Below are positions 1 through 12,400 of a stretch of 64,000 nucleotides of DNA, one piece after another. Below the pieces are notes generated by a model. The model saw nothing but the letters and a program-made list of their open reading frames with translations, was not told where the DNA came from and searched no databases. The stretch is from the NCBI RefSeq assembly GCF_037893015.1, contig NC_133658.1, positions 286,259,719-286,323,718 on the forward strand. The letters are read 5' to 3'. The position numbers and the translations under genes were made by a program. Source of the stretch: Macrotis lagotis (taxonomy: Eukaryota; Chordata; Mammalia; Peramelemorphia; Peramelidae). Positions within the stretch are counted from its first letter, which is position 1. Each line of letters opens with the position of its first letter.

Positions 1-35
1 AACAGACATTAGTATCTCATGAGGAGTAGCTAACA

Positions 36-195
36 TCCTCATAAATGAACGAATTAGTTAATTAAAAGTATATGTGCCAGACTCTGTGCTAGGTACTGGC
101 AATACAAATAAAAAAAACAAGATGATCCCTGCCCTCAAGGAGCCTATATTCTAAAAGGAGAAGATCTCATAAGGGAAAGGTGTTTTGATCTGGGA
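36..195 (-). repeat. L2-type LINE 3' end (antisense)
   Basis: The TGTGCCAGACTCTGTGCTAG and CCCTGCCCTCAAGGAGCCTA phrases are the reverse complement of the L2 3' UTR. It lies in the VAV2 intron before the first exon of the window. The rest of 200-569 shows nothing recognisable. Confidence 0.6.
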
Positions 196-569
196 AGTCA
201 CAGGGATGGTGAATGGAAGCATAGGCTCACTGATTGGTATAAAAGGGTGAGGGACATGTGCATGGCAGTATGTCATGAAGGATATTTAGCAGGTACTCTC
301 CCCTCCATTTTGCAGACTGAAAAACTGATCCATATGTGGTCTACTTATTAGTAGAGTAGGGCCCCCACTGAAACCAAGTGTTTTTTATGGAGCTTCATTG
401 GGGTCTGATGATTGGTTGAGAGTATTTTTCCAAATTGGACAACTGATATAAGAAGTCTATGAAGACATATTTTAAAAAGATCTTTAACAAGCTGAAGTAC
501 AAGGGATAGCTGGTCCAAGTTGAACTGAATTGCTTAGAATGAGCTGTTTCCTTTCCCTCTCTGTTTTAG

Positions 570-697
570 GTCCGAAGATGGTGGCTGTACAGAATTACCA
601 TGGTGTTCCTGCTCCTCCAGGGAAGCCAGTATTGACATTCCAAACAGGCGATGTGATTGAACTGCTGAGAGGTGACCCTGAGTCTCAATGGTGGGAA
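570..697 (+). CDS. VAV2: VAV2 exon: N-terminal SH3, first half
   Basis: The acceptor CTGTTTTAG precedes 570 and the donor GTAAGT follows 697. The exon starts with the last two bases of a split codon and ends on a codon border after WWE. It reads [15 protein letters not shown] through [10 protein letters not shown], the first strands of an SH3 domain including the paired tryptophans of the peptide-binding groove. Confidence 0.97.
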
Positions 698-3600
698 GTA
701 AGTGGTGTTTTGGGGAGCTTGGAAAATGTTTCAGATTAGCTGACCCATATCTCCATTGGGACAGCTAGGTAGCAGAGTAGATAAAATGCAGGGCCCAAAG
801 TCAGGAAGACTCATCTTCCTGAGTTCAAATCCAGCTTCAAACACTTACTAGCTATGTGACCCTGTGACTCAACCCCTATTTCCCTAAATTCCTCATCTAT
901 TTAAATGGAAATTCACTGGAGAAGGAAATGACAAACCACTCCGGTGTCTTTGCCAAGAAAACCCCATGGACAAAATTCGTGGATTCACCTAGAGTCAGCC
1001 AAGGATGAACATCAACAAGAACATATGTATCTGTCATGTTTGTGGAATTTAGTGAAGTCATAGGGAGAGCTAAGGATCAGGATGAAAACCTCCCCCAAAA
1101 GAACTTTGCATCAACTTGCAAATCAGTAGACAGAACACTGAATTGAATCTTGCTCTTTTCAGGGAAGGTTACTGCAGACCAAGAAGTCGGGCTATTTTCC
1201 TAGTTCATCTGTGAAGCCCTGCCCTGTGGATGGCCGGGTAAGCGCTTTTCCACTGTCTGTGCCACTGAGGTCCAGGCCTCCAGTGGACCAGGGAACTGCT
1301 CATAAGGGGTTTGGAACACAGAGGTCATTGTTGGCATCATATTATAGATAGGGTATTGGAGTAATACTACTGGTTCCATATAGAAACAACTTGCACAACC
1401 TTCCCTTTGCCCTCTCCCCACCTCCATCCATCCTGCATATCATAGCCTCTCTTCAAAAATCTGTTAAGTGGGGTGCAGCTAGGTGGCACAGTGGATAGAG
1501 CACCAGGCCTGGAGTCAGGAGGATCTGGGCTCAAATCTAGTCTGAGACACTTAATAATTACCTAGCTGTGTGACCTTGGGCAAGTCACAACCCCATTGAC
1601 ATGCAAAAAAAAAAAACCAAAAAAAATCTGTTAAAGGCTCCCTACTGTTTAATGGGTAAAGCTGAAACTACATTATTATCTCCAGGCATTCAAGGTTTCA
1701 GCCAAACTGATTAACTCCTTGCCCCTATCTCTGCACTCATAGTGCCCTTTTACCTTGTGCCGTTATTCACAATATTCCCATATGTCTATCATGCCCACTT
1801 CTCCTCTTCAGCTATTGAATTTATTCATAACTTTTCAAAAGCTCAGCAAGGGGGTACAATGAATAGAATGCTGATCTCAAAGTCAGGAGGACTTGAGTTC
1901 AAATGCAGCCTCAGCTGCTTACTGGCTGTGTGCCCTGGGCAAGTCACTTAACCCTGTTTGCCTCAGTTTCTTCATTTATAAAATGAACTAGAGAAGGAAA
2001 TTGGTTTTTAAACTGGCAAAGTACTGTGGCATCTTTGCCAAGAAAACCCCAAATAGGGTCAGGATTAAAATGCCTAAACAACAACAAAAGCCTAGGGCCC
2101 AGGGAGTGGAAGGTAAAATCATAATTCCTCTTCCATATAGCATACATACAGATCAGGCATGAGTCATAGACAGCCAATCTTTGCCTTTGACAAATCTAGT
2201 CTGTGGATAAAAACTTGGAAATTCCTGGCATTGGAAAAAAAAATTAGCCCCAGAGAGAAGGTTGAGAGAAGAATGTGCTCTGTCACATCCAACAACACAG
2301 TGGAGCCAAGGACATATGAGTTGAGGACCTGAGATCACATCCTCACTCTTATCATTTTATGTCACTTTACATTTCCAGACCTCTGTAGCTTCAACTGTAA
2401 ATTGGGAAGGTTGAACTAGATGAACTTCTAGGCCCCTTCCAGCTCTAAATCCTGTGATCATATACATTTTGTGCCTTAATAACCAGTCCTTTTCTCTTTC
2501 TATAGCCTCCAAGCAGTAGGCCCCTATCGAGAGAAATAGATTATACCACATACCCTTGGTGAGTCAATTGTTAAAATGAGCAATTGGAGAGAATTTTTTT
2601 TTACTACATAACATAATTCTTGAGTAGATGCTGGAGCAGAGCAGAAATCTGACAAATGTCAGGTTGTATGGGTCTAAACTTTAATTCTAAATCATGTTTA
2701 ACTGTGTGACCTTGAACCAGTCCCTTCTATTCTCTGGGTCTCTGTTTTTCTTTTTCATCTCAAATGAGGCAGTTGTTTTAAATGAAGTTTCTGGTATTTT
2801 GACTTCATGATCCATTCACCTTTTCTTTCCATCACGTCTATTAAGAGGGAGGATGGTATAATAGACAGAGAGCGGGTCTTAGAATCAGGAAAATCAGCCT
2901 GAGTTTAATTCTTGCCTTTAAAACCTTCTAGCTGTATGCTCATGGGCAATTTGTTTAAGAGCTCAGTGTCCCCCAAGCAACATTCCAAGATTAAAGTTAC
3001 ACAGGAGTTGTTATGATACATAAGTAGAGGTAGATCCCATGTGGGAGGTTATCTATGTAGATGAAATCACAAATCCAAAGTCCCCTCCCATAGTGCTGAT
3101 ACCTAAACCAGGAAGAGTCAAAATATAAAGAATATTATAGACCAATTTCTCTATTGAATATTGATGCAAAAAATTTAAATAAAACATTAACCAAGAGATT
3201 ACAGAAAATTAACACTAGGATAATACACTATGATCAGGTAGAATTTGTGGCAGGAATGGTTCCATACAAGGAGAACAATCAGCATAATTGACCTGAATAT
3301 CAAAAACTTTCAGTAGATTATTTCAGTAGATGCTGAAAAATATTTTGACAAAATACAGCACTCATTCCTATTGAAAACTCTAGAGAGCATAGGGATAAAT
3401 GGAGTTGTCCTTAAAATGATAAGAAGTATCTATCTAAAATGATCACCAAGCATTATATGTAATGGGAATAAGCTAGAAGAATTCTTATTAAGATCAGAGG
3501 TGAAACAGGGATTGCCATTGTTCAACTTTGTGTTATAAATGTTAGCTTTATTAATAAGAGAAGAAAAAGAAATTGAAAGAGATAAAATAAGCAATAAGGA

Positions 3601-6359
3601 AACAAAACCCTTACTCATTGCAGATAATATGATGGTATACTTCAAGAATCCTAGAAAATCAACTAATAAACTACTTGAACAAATTAACAACTTTAAGAAA
3701 GTTGCAGGATACAAAATAAACCCACATAAATCATCAACATTTCTATGTATTACCAATAAAACCTAACAGCAAAAGATAGGAAGAGAAATTCCATTTAAAG
3801 TACCTGTAGTCAATATAAAATACTTGGGAATCTACCTTCCAAGACAAACACAGAAGCTATATGAGCACAATTACAAAATACTTTTCCAATAAGTAAAGTC
3901 AGATCTAAACAACTGGAAAAACATCAATTGCTCTTAGGTAGGTCAACTTAATATAGTAAAAATGAGAATTCTACCTAAATTAAATTATTTATTCAGGACA
4001 ATGTCAAGAAATAATTTTATTGAGTCAGAGAAAATAGTAGCAAAATTCATCTGGAGAAATAGAAATCAAGAATATCAAGAAAACCAATGAAAAAAAGAAT
4101 GCAAAGGAAGATGACCTTACTATCCCAGTTCTAAAACTATATTATATTATCAAAACTGTCTAGTACTGACTAAGAAATAGTGGTGGATTAATGGAATAGA
4201 TTAGGTACAAAAGAAACAGTAGTAAATAGTAATCTGTATTAGCTTCTGGGGTAAGAAATCATCATTTGACAAAAACCACTGGGAAAACTGGGCATAATTT
4301 CAGCATAGACCAGCATCTCACACCCTATACCAAGATCAAGTCAAAATAAGAGAACACAGAATAGTTTATCTGTCAGATCTATGTAGAGTAGTTTATGACC
4401 AAACCAGAGATAGATAACATTATAAAATGCAAAATGGATAGTTTTGATTACATTAAATTAAAAAGTTCTTGCACAAATAAAACCAATGTAGCCAAGATTA
4501 GAAGGAATGCAGAAATCTGGGAAACAAATTTCATAGCTAGTATTTTTGATAAAGGACTCATTTCTAAAACATATAGAAAACAAAATCTCTCCCTCCCAAA
4601 TGAAAATTACATCTCTTGTAAGAATCTTGCTGCACATTCATCTTTTTATATATCATTACTTAAAGGAATCTGTCCATCTTCAGGTTTGCAGGCAATATGG
4701 AACGACAACAGACTGATAACTTGTTGAAATCCCATGCAAGTGGGACGTACTTGATTCGAGAAAGACCTGCAGAGGCAGAGCGATTTGCGATAAGTATAAA
4801 GTATGCGCCAGATCAAAAAACAAAACAAAACAAAACTGCCTGTTTTGTAGCAATTGTAGTAAGGAGACCTCCCCTCAAGTTAAAGCCTGAGCAATTCATA
4901 TGATTTCCTGATGAAAATCTCAAAATGTTTACCTTGCCAGAAGTAAAGCCAATATCCATGGTCAGCCATCATATTTGAAAACTATAGTCTCTGCTTACAC
5001 AGAAGAATTAATTGCTCCCCTTCCTGCTTCCTTGCACCGCCCCCCACACCACCCCCCCAAAAAAAAAGATGAGAAAAAAAGAACTTTCATCTAGGATCAC
5101 TTTTCTCAGTGCTTTGTAGAGATGTCTAGAAGTTTGAAATGAGAGCAGTGTTAGAATAAGAGCAAAGTTTTAGGGGATTAGAAAGAGCAGACAGTACATG
5201 AACCAGAACCAGGATCCTCAAAGCAAGACTGAAAGTAAAGGACAGGGTCCAAATGCAGAAATGGACCAGAGTTAAGAAAGTATCTTGACCCCTGTAGTCA
5301 GACAGTGCTGAAAATTAGTAGCTACATGAGCAACCTGCACTCAGAGCATATGCAGTGATAATAGGGCACATGAGAGCAGTGTTTCAGATATTAGGCACGC
5401 AAGGTAAATTGAAGGGATTCAGAGATATTGGAAGCTAGTGCAGGCAAGAGATAAGAGATTAGAAGCATCTCAGGAAGCAAAACTCAATCTGAATTGCAAT
5501 ACGAAGTGGGGGGTCCAAAGCCCAGACAAGTCAACTCAGAACAAGACATTCAATAGGGCAGAAAAATGTGGGTTAGCTGAAGTGAGTCACAAGACAGCAA
5601 GAGAGATCTTAAGAACTTGAACAATCCTATGCCTTGATCAAGAATCATTTATATCAAGACTAACACAGCTAGCCTAGAATGAGAAACAGAAATAGATAAT
5701 GGGAGTAGCTGACTTCTATTACTGCCTACTCAAGTCGGTAATGGGAAAAGGCTGATCCTTGATTTACTGATAAAGATAGAAAGCATTGGAAAGTAGTTAA
5801 AAGACACTTGAAATTGGTCCCGGTCAACCAGTGGAATGGAGAAACAGTCATAACAAATCTAAAGTAATTCTTAGCTTTGGGCAATTTGATCAGGAATATC
5901 AATCTTTGCCATTTTTCCTTAGGTTCAATGATGAAGTGAAACATATTAAGGTGGTAGAAAAAGACAACTGGATTCATATCACAGAAGCAAAGAAGTTTGA
6001 AAGCCTATTGGTATGTGAATCTCTGTAAATATCACCTCCCTGGGTCCATTTATATGGAATGGGAAAGAAACACAGGGGAAGGGATTCATGGAGAAGCAAT
6101 AACATGAATAATAACAAGTTTTTTCCCCCTAAATTATAGGTAATAGTCCTTGGTCTTTGTTCAAATTACTCAATTCTTTCTCTGGATATAGATGGTATTC
6201 TCCATCACAGATAGCTCAAAATTGTCCCTGGTTGTTGCACTGATGGAATGAGCAAGTCCATCAAGTTGATCATTGTTGCCGTTAGGATGTACAATGTTCT
6301 TCTGGTTCTGCTCATCTTGCTCAGCAAAGCCTGTTTCTAATAGAACAATAGTGTTCCAT

Positions 6360-6427
<68 letters not shown>

Positions 6428-9400
6428 AGTTTGTTAAACCATTCCCCAATTGAAGGACATTCACTTAATTTCCAATTCTTTGCCACCACAAACAGGGCTT
6501 CTATGAATATTTTTGTACAAGTGATTTCTTTACCCTTTTTCATCATCTCTTCAAGGTATAGACCCAGTAGTGGTACTGCTGGATCAAAGGGTATGCACAT
6601 TTTTGTTGCCCTTTGGTGTAATTCCAAATTGCTCTAGCATTTATTTATTAATGATGATATTGCTATTTTTTGGAGAAGTTTCCTTTAAGTATAAAAAGAG
6701 GGAAAAGTAAAGTCTAATTCTATTTAGAAAATCCCACAGACCATTTCATGGCCCCTTTTCTCACTGAGTCTTCTTGATATGTATCTCCTCCCCCATCCCC
6801 AGAATCTCCTCACAATGTTATACTAAGCCACACTCAATGTTCAGAGTATGTCTTAAGGTTCAAGAGAGTCTCAAATATCCAAGCAGACTCTTGGTCTCTT
6901 CTTAGAAAGTCAGAAAATTCTGGTGATGATCCTCCTTTAAAAGTCTGAGTAGGTTTACTCCTGAAGAAGAGAATGGGTGGGCATGTTTCTCTCTGACTGC
7001 ATGTGACTTTGTCACTGATTCAATATGGAGGCTCTTTTTTCAACAGACAAGACTCATGGTCATAATGCCCTTAGAGGCACCATCAAAATGTCATGAGTGA
7101 AATGATTTCTAAACACTTACTTTGAGCCTGGCCCTGTGCTAGACACTGTGAACTTGTAGGGCAAGAAGAGAGCTATGAGGAATATATGAAGCTATTTCTC
7201 CCTTACAGTTTGCCTCAGGCAAAAAGACCAGTGTTTTGTTTGCTCCCAGATTATCAAGTGTGTGCCCAGCTCAGTGCCACAGACTCTATATGCAAACAGA
7301 GCTAGAAAAAAGAAGAATCAGTAAACCTCCAGTAGTCAGGGAGGGCTTCCTGAATGAGTATGCCTTAGGAAGTGCTCAGAAGAGAGGACTTAGTTTGTCT
7401 AGGCTGTTGGTCTCATAAGCACTATGGCAATGTTTATCTTTGGCAGGAGTTAGTAGAATACTACCAATGCCACTCACTCAAGGAAAGTTTTAAACAACTG
7501 GACACAACCCTGAAGTACCCTTACAAATCTCGAGAACGTTCAACCTCAAGAGCCTCCACTCGATCACCAGGTAAGAGCATGCTGAGTATTCCCCTCCCCT
7601 GACAACACTCTAAAAAAGGGCATTCCCCTCTGCTCCTCTTAGTGTTCCTGATCCTCAGATAACCATCTCATTGGAACCTATAACTGCTTACCCTAAAAAT
7701 CACCATAAGGGTTCTTCCTTTTAAGCTTCAGATTCATATAATGCCTCTCATAAAATCAGGATTTTTTATGCATTGATCATGAAAGAAAGGAGAAAAAGGA
7801 ACATTTCTGGGAGGGGGAGTAGAAATGGGAGGACTTAAGAATGTGCTTGAGTTTAATTGTAATTTACCTGGACTTTTCCCTGAAAGATATAAGCCTTAGT
7901 ACCCAGTGTTAGCTCCCACAGGTCCCTGTGGTCAGAGACCCTGGGTGCAGTTGTCTCAAATTGTACCATGCAGGTACTCATTCTTCTACATTATCCTCCT
8001 TTAGGAAGATAAGTAAGCATATAGCAAGTAAGATAAACCCTCAGCTTAGAATGAGGATATGAGGGAATGCAGAGCTGATAATAACTGAACTATGAGATAA
8101 GGTTTCAGAGAAGACCAACAGATAAAGTATGTTAAATACTTTCTCTCTGCTGAGAAGACAATTCAAGCTAAAAAATATGGAGTTCCTACTTTTAAGAAAC
8201 TTATATTCTAATGGGGGAAGACAGCACATATGGGGTTCTAGAAAAAAAGGAGAAAAAGGGTCTGATATGGGAAAAGAGAAGGAGGTAGCACCTGGAGAGA
8301 TTCATTAAGGAAACACCATGGTAAAGTACAAGCAGGAGGCAGGTTCAAATCCACCTTCGGACACTTAGCTGCACCCCTTAACTTTTCTTAGCCTCAATTT
8401 ATTACACCCAGGTCCAAGACTTAGCAAGTTAAAAAGTTACTAAGCAGAAAAGTTAAAGCAGGAAATCAAAGGAGAGACCCCTCCCCCAAGTCTGGAATAC
8501 ATGGCCACAATAAGTCTAGGAGCCTGAATGTAGTAAATAATAGTGATAACATAATTTGTAGCACTTTAAGATATAAATAGTTACTTCCTTGTAACATTCC
8601 TATAAGGTAGGTTGCACAAGTTTTACCATTTCCATTCTGTGAAAGAAACCTGAAGCTCAAGGAAGTTAAGTGATTCAGACAAAATCACACATCTGCCAAG
8701 TGTTAGTTCTGCTATTCAAATTCTAGTCTTCTGATTTTAAAGTCTGGAGTTCTCTCTACTATATATCATGCCATCTCTAGGGCTTTAATGTTTTATAAAG
8801 CTTCTACCCAGGTATAGAGAGCAGTGATAACATCTGTATTTACAGCAGTTTAGGTGAGGGGCAGAAGAACTTGCCTTAGAGTATCACCACACTTTTAGAC
8901 TTCCCATTCCAAGTTGTTGTTCCTGCTCCACGAGGGATCCCTGGGAAACCTTTGATTCACTTCTCTTGTCTTGATGACTTTAATTTTTAAATTATAATTT
9001 TTGTATTGATTTTCCTTCTTCCTCTCTTTTTATGTGTTCTCTTAACCTTTTTGCAGCTTCCTGTGCTTCCTACAACTTTTCTTTTCTCAGTCCTCAGGGC
9101 CTCGGTTTTGCCTCTCAGAGCTCCTCCACACCCTTCTGGTCAGGTATAACTGCCTAGGGTGTGTGGGAGAAAAGCTTCATTTCCATCCACCAGCCACTTC
9201 TGACTGGCAGAGAGTCTGCCAGTGGGTCATCAGGCCATCAGCCGAGCTTGAAAGTCATCAGAGCCCCTGTGATACTAAACTAGGAACCCTTGCTTGACCA
9301 GAGAGGGAGATCTTTCTCATTTGAGTAGACAATCCAAACAGATGGGACCATGAAAATGCAAGATTTCACTGGGAGGGATGAGAGAACAATGTGCCTTTGT

Positions 9401-12400
9401 TGGATTAGCTTTCAGGATGGGTTTCAAGCTTGGCCTGTGATCAGCCCAATCACAACTACCATCACCACCAACCTCACTCCATGCCCATCTATGTTGTTAT
9501 CACTTAGAAGATCATTTCCCCCCAAAATATGTCAATAACTCAGTCATCATCTCTGATGTGTTTTGACTCAAGTAGCTGAGAAAATATCCAAGAGGCCATC
9601 CTGAAAAGGAGAGAAGGAATGGCATGACTTGTACTATTCTAGAAAGTCAGAAATGGAAAGAACTTTAAAGACCTTCTAAGTCTAAACCCTTCATTTGGCT
9701 GAAGTCCAAGAGGATGAATAATATGCCCATAGATGATTTATTTCAAATTAGAACTCTGGTGTCCTGTTTCCTTGCTGTGGTTTTTTTTTTTTTCCTGTAG
9801 CACCATACTAGGAATCCATTTAATATATCTGAAGGAATTGGGCTGGGAGGAAGGATAAAAAGCTTAACAAGAAAGGAAGGACAAGATTTTGGGAGCCTTG
9901 CCAGTCCTGAGATGCCTCTGCTACCAGAGCTCAAAACTTTGTCCTTGACACTGACCTCGGATCTGTCTGAGACCAGAATGAAATAGCCAGCAGCTGCTTG
10001 TTTTCCCCCTAACATAACATGTCTTGCTTTACTCCTTGCCATTACTTCTACATGAAATTAGTCCATTCTGCTTTCTATCATGACACTTGGGTCTGAGGGA
10101 GGAGCTGGTATAAAGTGGGTCATTTTGGTTATAAACTCTGGTATCAGAAGAGTAAGTTACCTTTAAGGGGCCAAAGGCCCAGCTCATGGTATCAGTGCCT
10201 ATTAGAACATAGGGGGTGGGGGAAAAGAGCTCAGCTGGGATATCCCACCACTCTTGTTCAAGGTGGAGGCTAACCCTAGACTGGCTAATTACTTAATACA
10301 TTCCCATCTTTCCTCTGCCCAGTGTTTACTCCCCGTGTCATTGGCACGGCTGTGGCCAGGTACAACTTTGCAGCCAGGGACATGCGGGAACTCTCACTTC
10401 GAGAGGGTGATGTGGTGAAAATCTACAGCAGGATTGGTGGTGACCAGGGCTGGTGGAAGGGAGAGACCAATGGAAGGGTAAGACCATCTTTCAGGCTCAT
10501 TGGGCAGGGCTTAGAAGTATACTACAATCCCTGATTCAAGAATGCTTCCTAGAGGCAGTTAGGTGGTGCCAAGGATAAAGCTCTGGAAAAAAAAAAAACC
10601 TGAGTTCATTCTGGCCTCAGATAGCTCATTATTTAAATTTTTTTAATAGGTTTTTTTTTTTTGCAAGGCAGTGGGGTTAATTGGCTTGCCCAAGGCCACA
10701 CAGCTAGGTAATTATTAAGTGTTTGAGGCCGGATTTGAACTCAGGTACTCCTGACTCCAGGGCCAGTGGTCTATCCACTGTACCACCTAGCTGCCCTATT
10801 TAAAATTTTTTTTAAATGTTTTATATTTATTTTTCCAACCACATGCAAAGATAGTTTTGAGTTTAACATTTTTCTCCCTCTTTCCCTTCCCTTCCCCATC
10901 CCTTCCCTTCCCCCTCCCCTGATGGAAAGCAATCCAATATGAATTATACATTTTAACTATGCTAAACATATTTCCATATTAATCATGTTGTGAAAGAAGA
11001 ATCAAATCAAAAAGGATAATAAGTCATAATACATAAAACAATTTTAAAAAATTGAAAATAGTAAGATTTGGTCTGCATTTAGCCTCCATAGTTCCTTCTC
11101 TAGATGTGGATGGTATTTTTTATTATATGTCCTTTAGAAGGTATGTACTGCTGAGAGCAAATCATAGGTAATCATCACACACTGTTATGTGCGTACAGTG
11201 TTCTTCTGGTTCTGTTCACTTCACTCAGCCTCAATTCTTGCAGGTCTTTACAGACTTTTCTGAAGACCCATCCCTCATGATTTCTTTTTTTTAATTTAAT
11301 TTAATTTTTCCAATTACATGCAAAGGCAGTTTTCAAAATTTATCCATTTGCAAGTTGATGAGTTCCACATTTTTCTACCACCATCCCTTCCCTGCCCCAC
11401 CCTCCTCATGGCAGTGAACAATCTGGTAAAAGTTGTACATACTCATGTTTAACATATTTCCATATTAGTTATGTTGTGAAAGAGGAATTAGAACTGGGGG
11501 GGGAAGGGCAGGAACCATGCAAAAGAAAGAAAAACAACCCATTTACATTTACAGATATGATTACTCTGTATTTCCCTCATGATATCTTCCCCTATTTATT
11601 CTTTTCTCTTTCCTTTCCCCTTATTCCTCTCCTCCTCACCAGTGTTTTGCTTCTGATTGCTGCCTCTTGATTAGCCCTGTTTCTATCAACCCTTTCCCTT
11701 TCCTTCTCCCATTTTACTTTTGTTTTTTAAATTTTTACTTTAACATTGCTTTTATCTTTACTTTAGCCTTCCCTTTTATCAGTCCCTTCTTCCCCTTTCT
11801 TTCCTATCCTCCTCCTATTTTTCTGCAGGGTAAGATAAATTTTGAAACCCAGTTGAGAATGTATTTTATTCCCTCTTTGGGTCAAATCTGTTGAGATTTA
11901 TTCAATGCTCATACTGTCCCTTCTTTTCCTCTAATTTAATACTTCTTTTTGCCTCTTCATGTGATGTTATTTATCTTCTAATCTTGCCTTCTCCTAGTAT
12001 AATCCTTCTTTTCATGTCCTGATTGTTTTAAATCTATCTCATACCCATATCTTCTATGGAGAGATACTTTTTAGCTGTCTTGATGGAAGTACAGTTCTCA
12101 AGGGGTAATTGATTGATTGATTGATTGATTGATTGATAAGCAACATTATTTCTTAGTCACTTCTGTCCAAGTCAGATCACTTAACTTCTGTCTGTCTCAG
12201 TTTCCTTAACTGTAAAGTGGGGATGATAGTAATAGCCCCTACCTCACAGGATTGTTAAGAGGATCAAATGAAATAATATTTCTAAAATGTTTAGGACAGT
12301 GCCTAGCATAGGGAAAGTGCTTAATTAGACTTTGCTTCCTTCCCTCCTTCTTAAAATCACCTATTCCTGGAGCCCTCTAGAATCCTTTGTCTGGGCTTTG

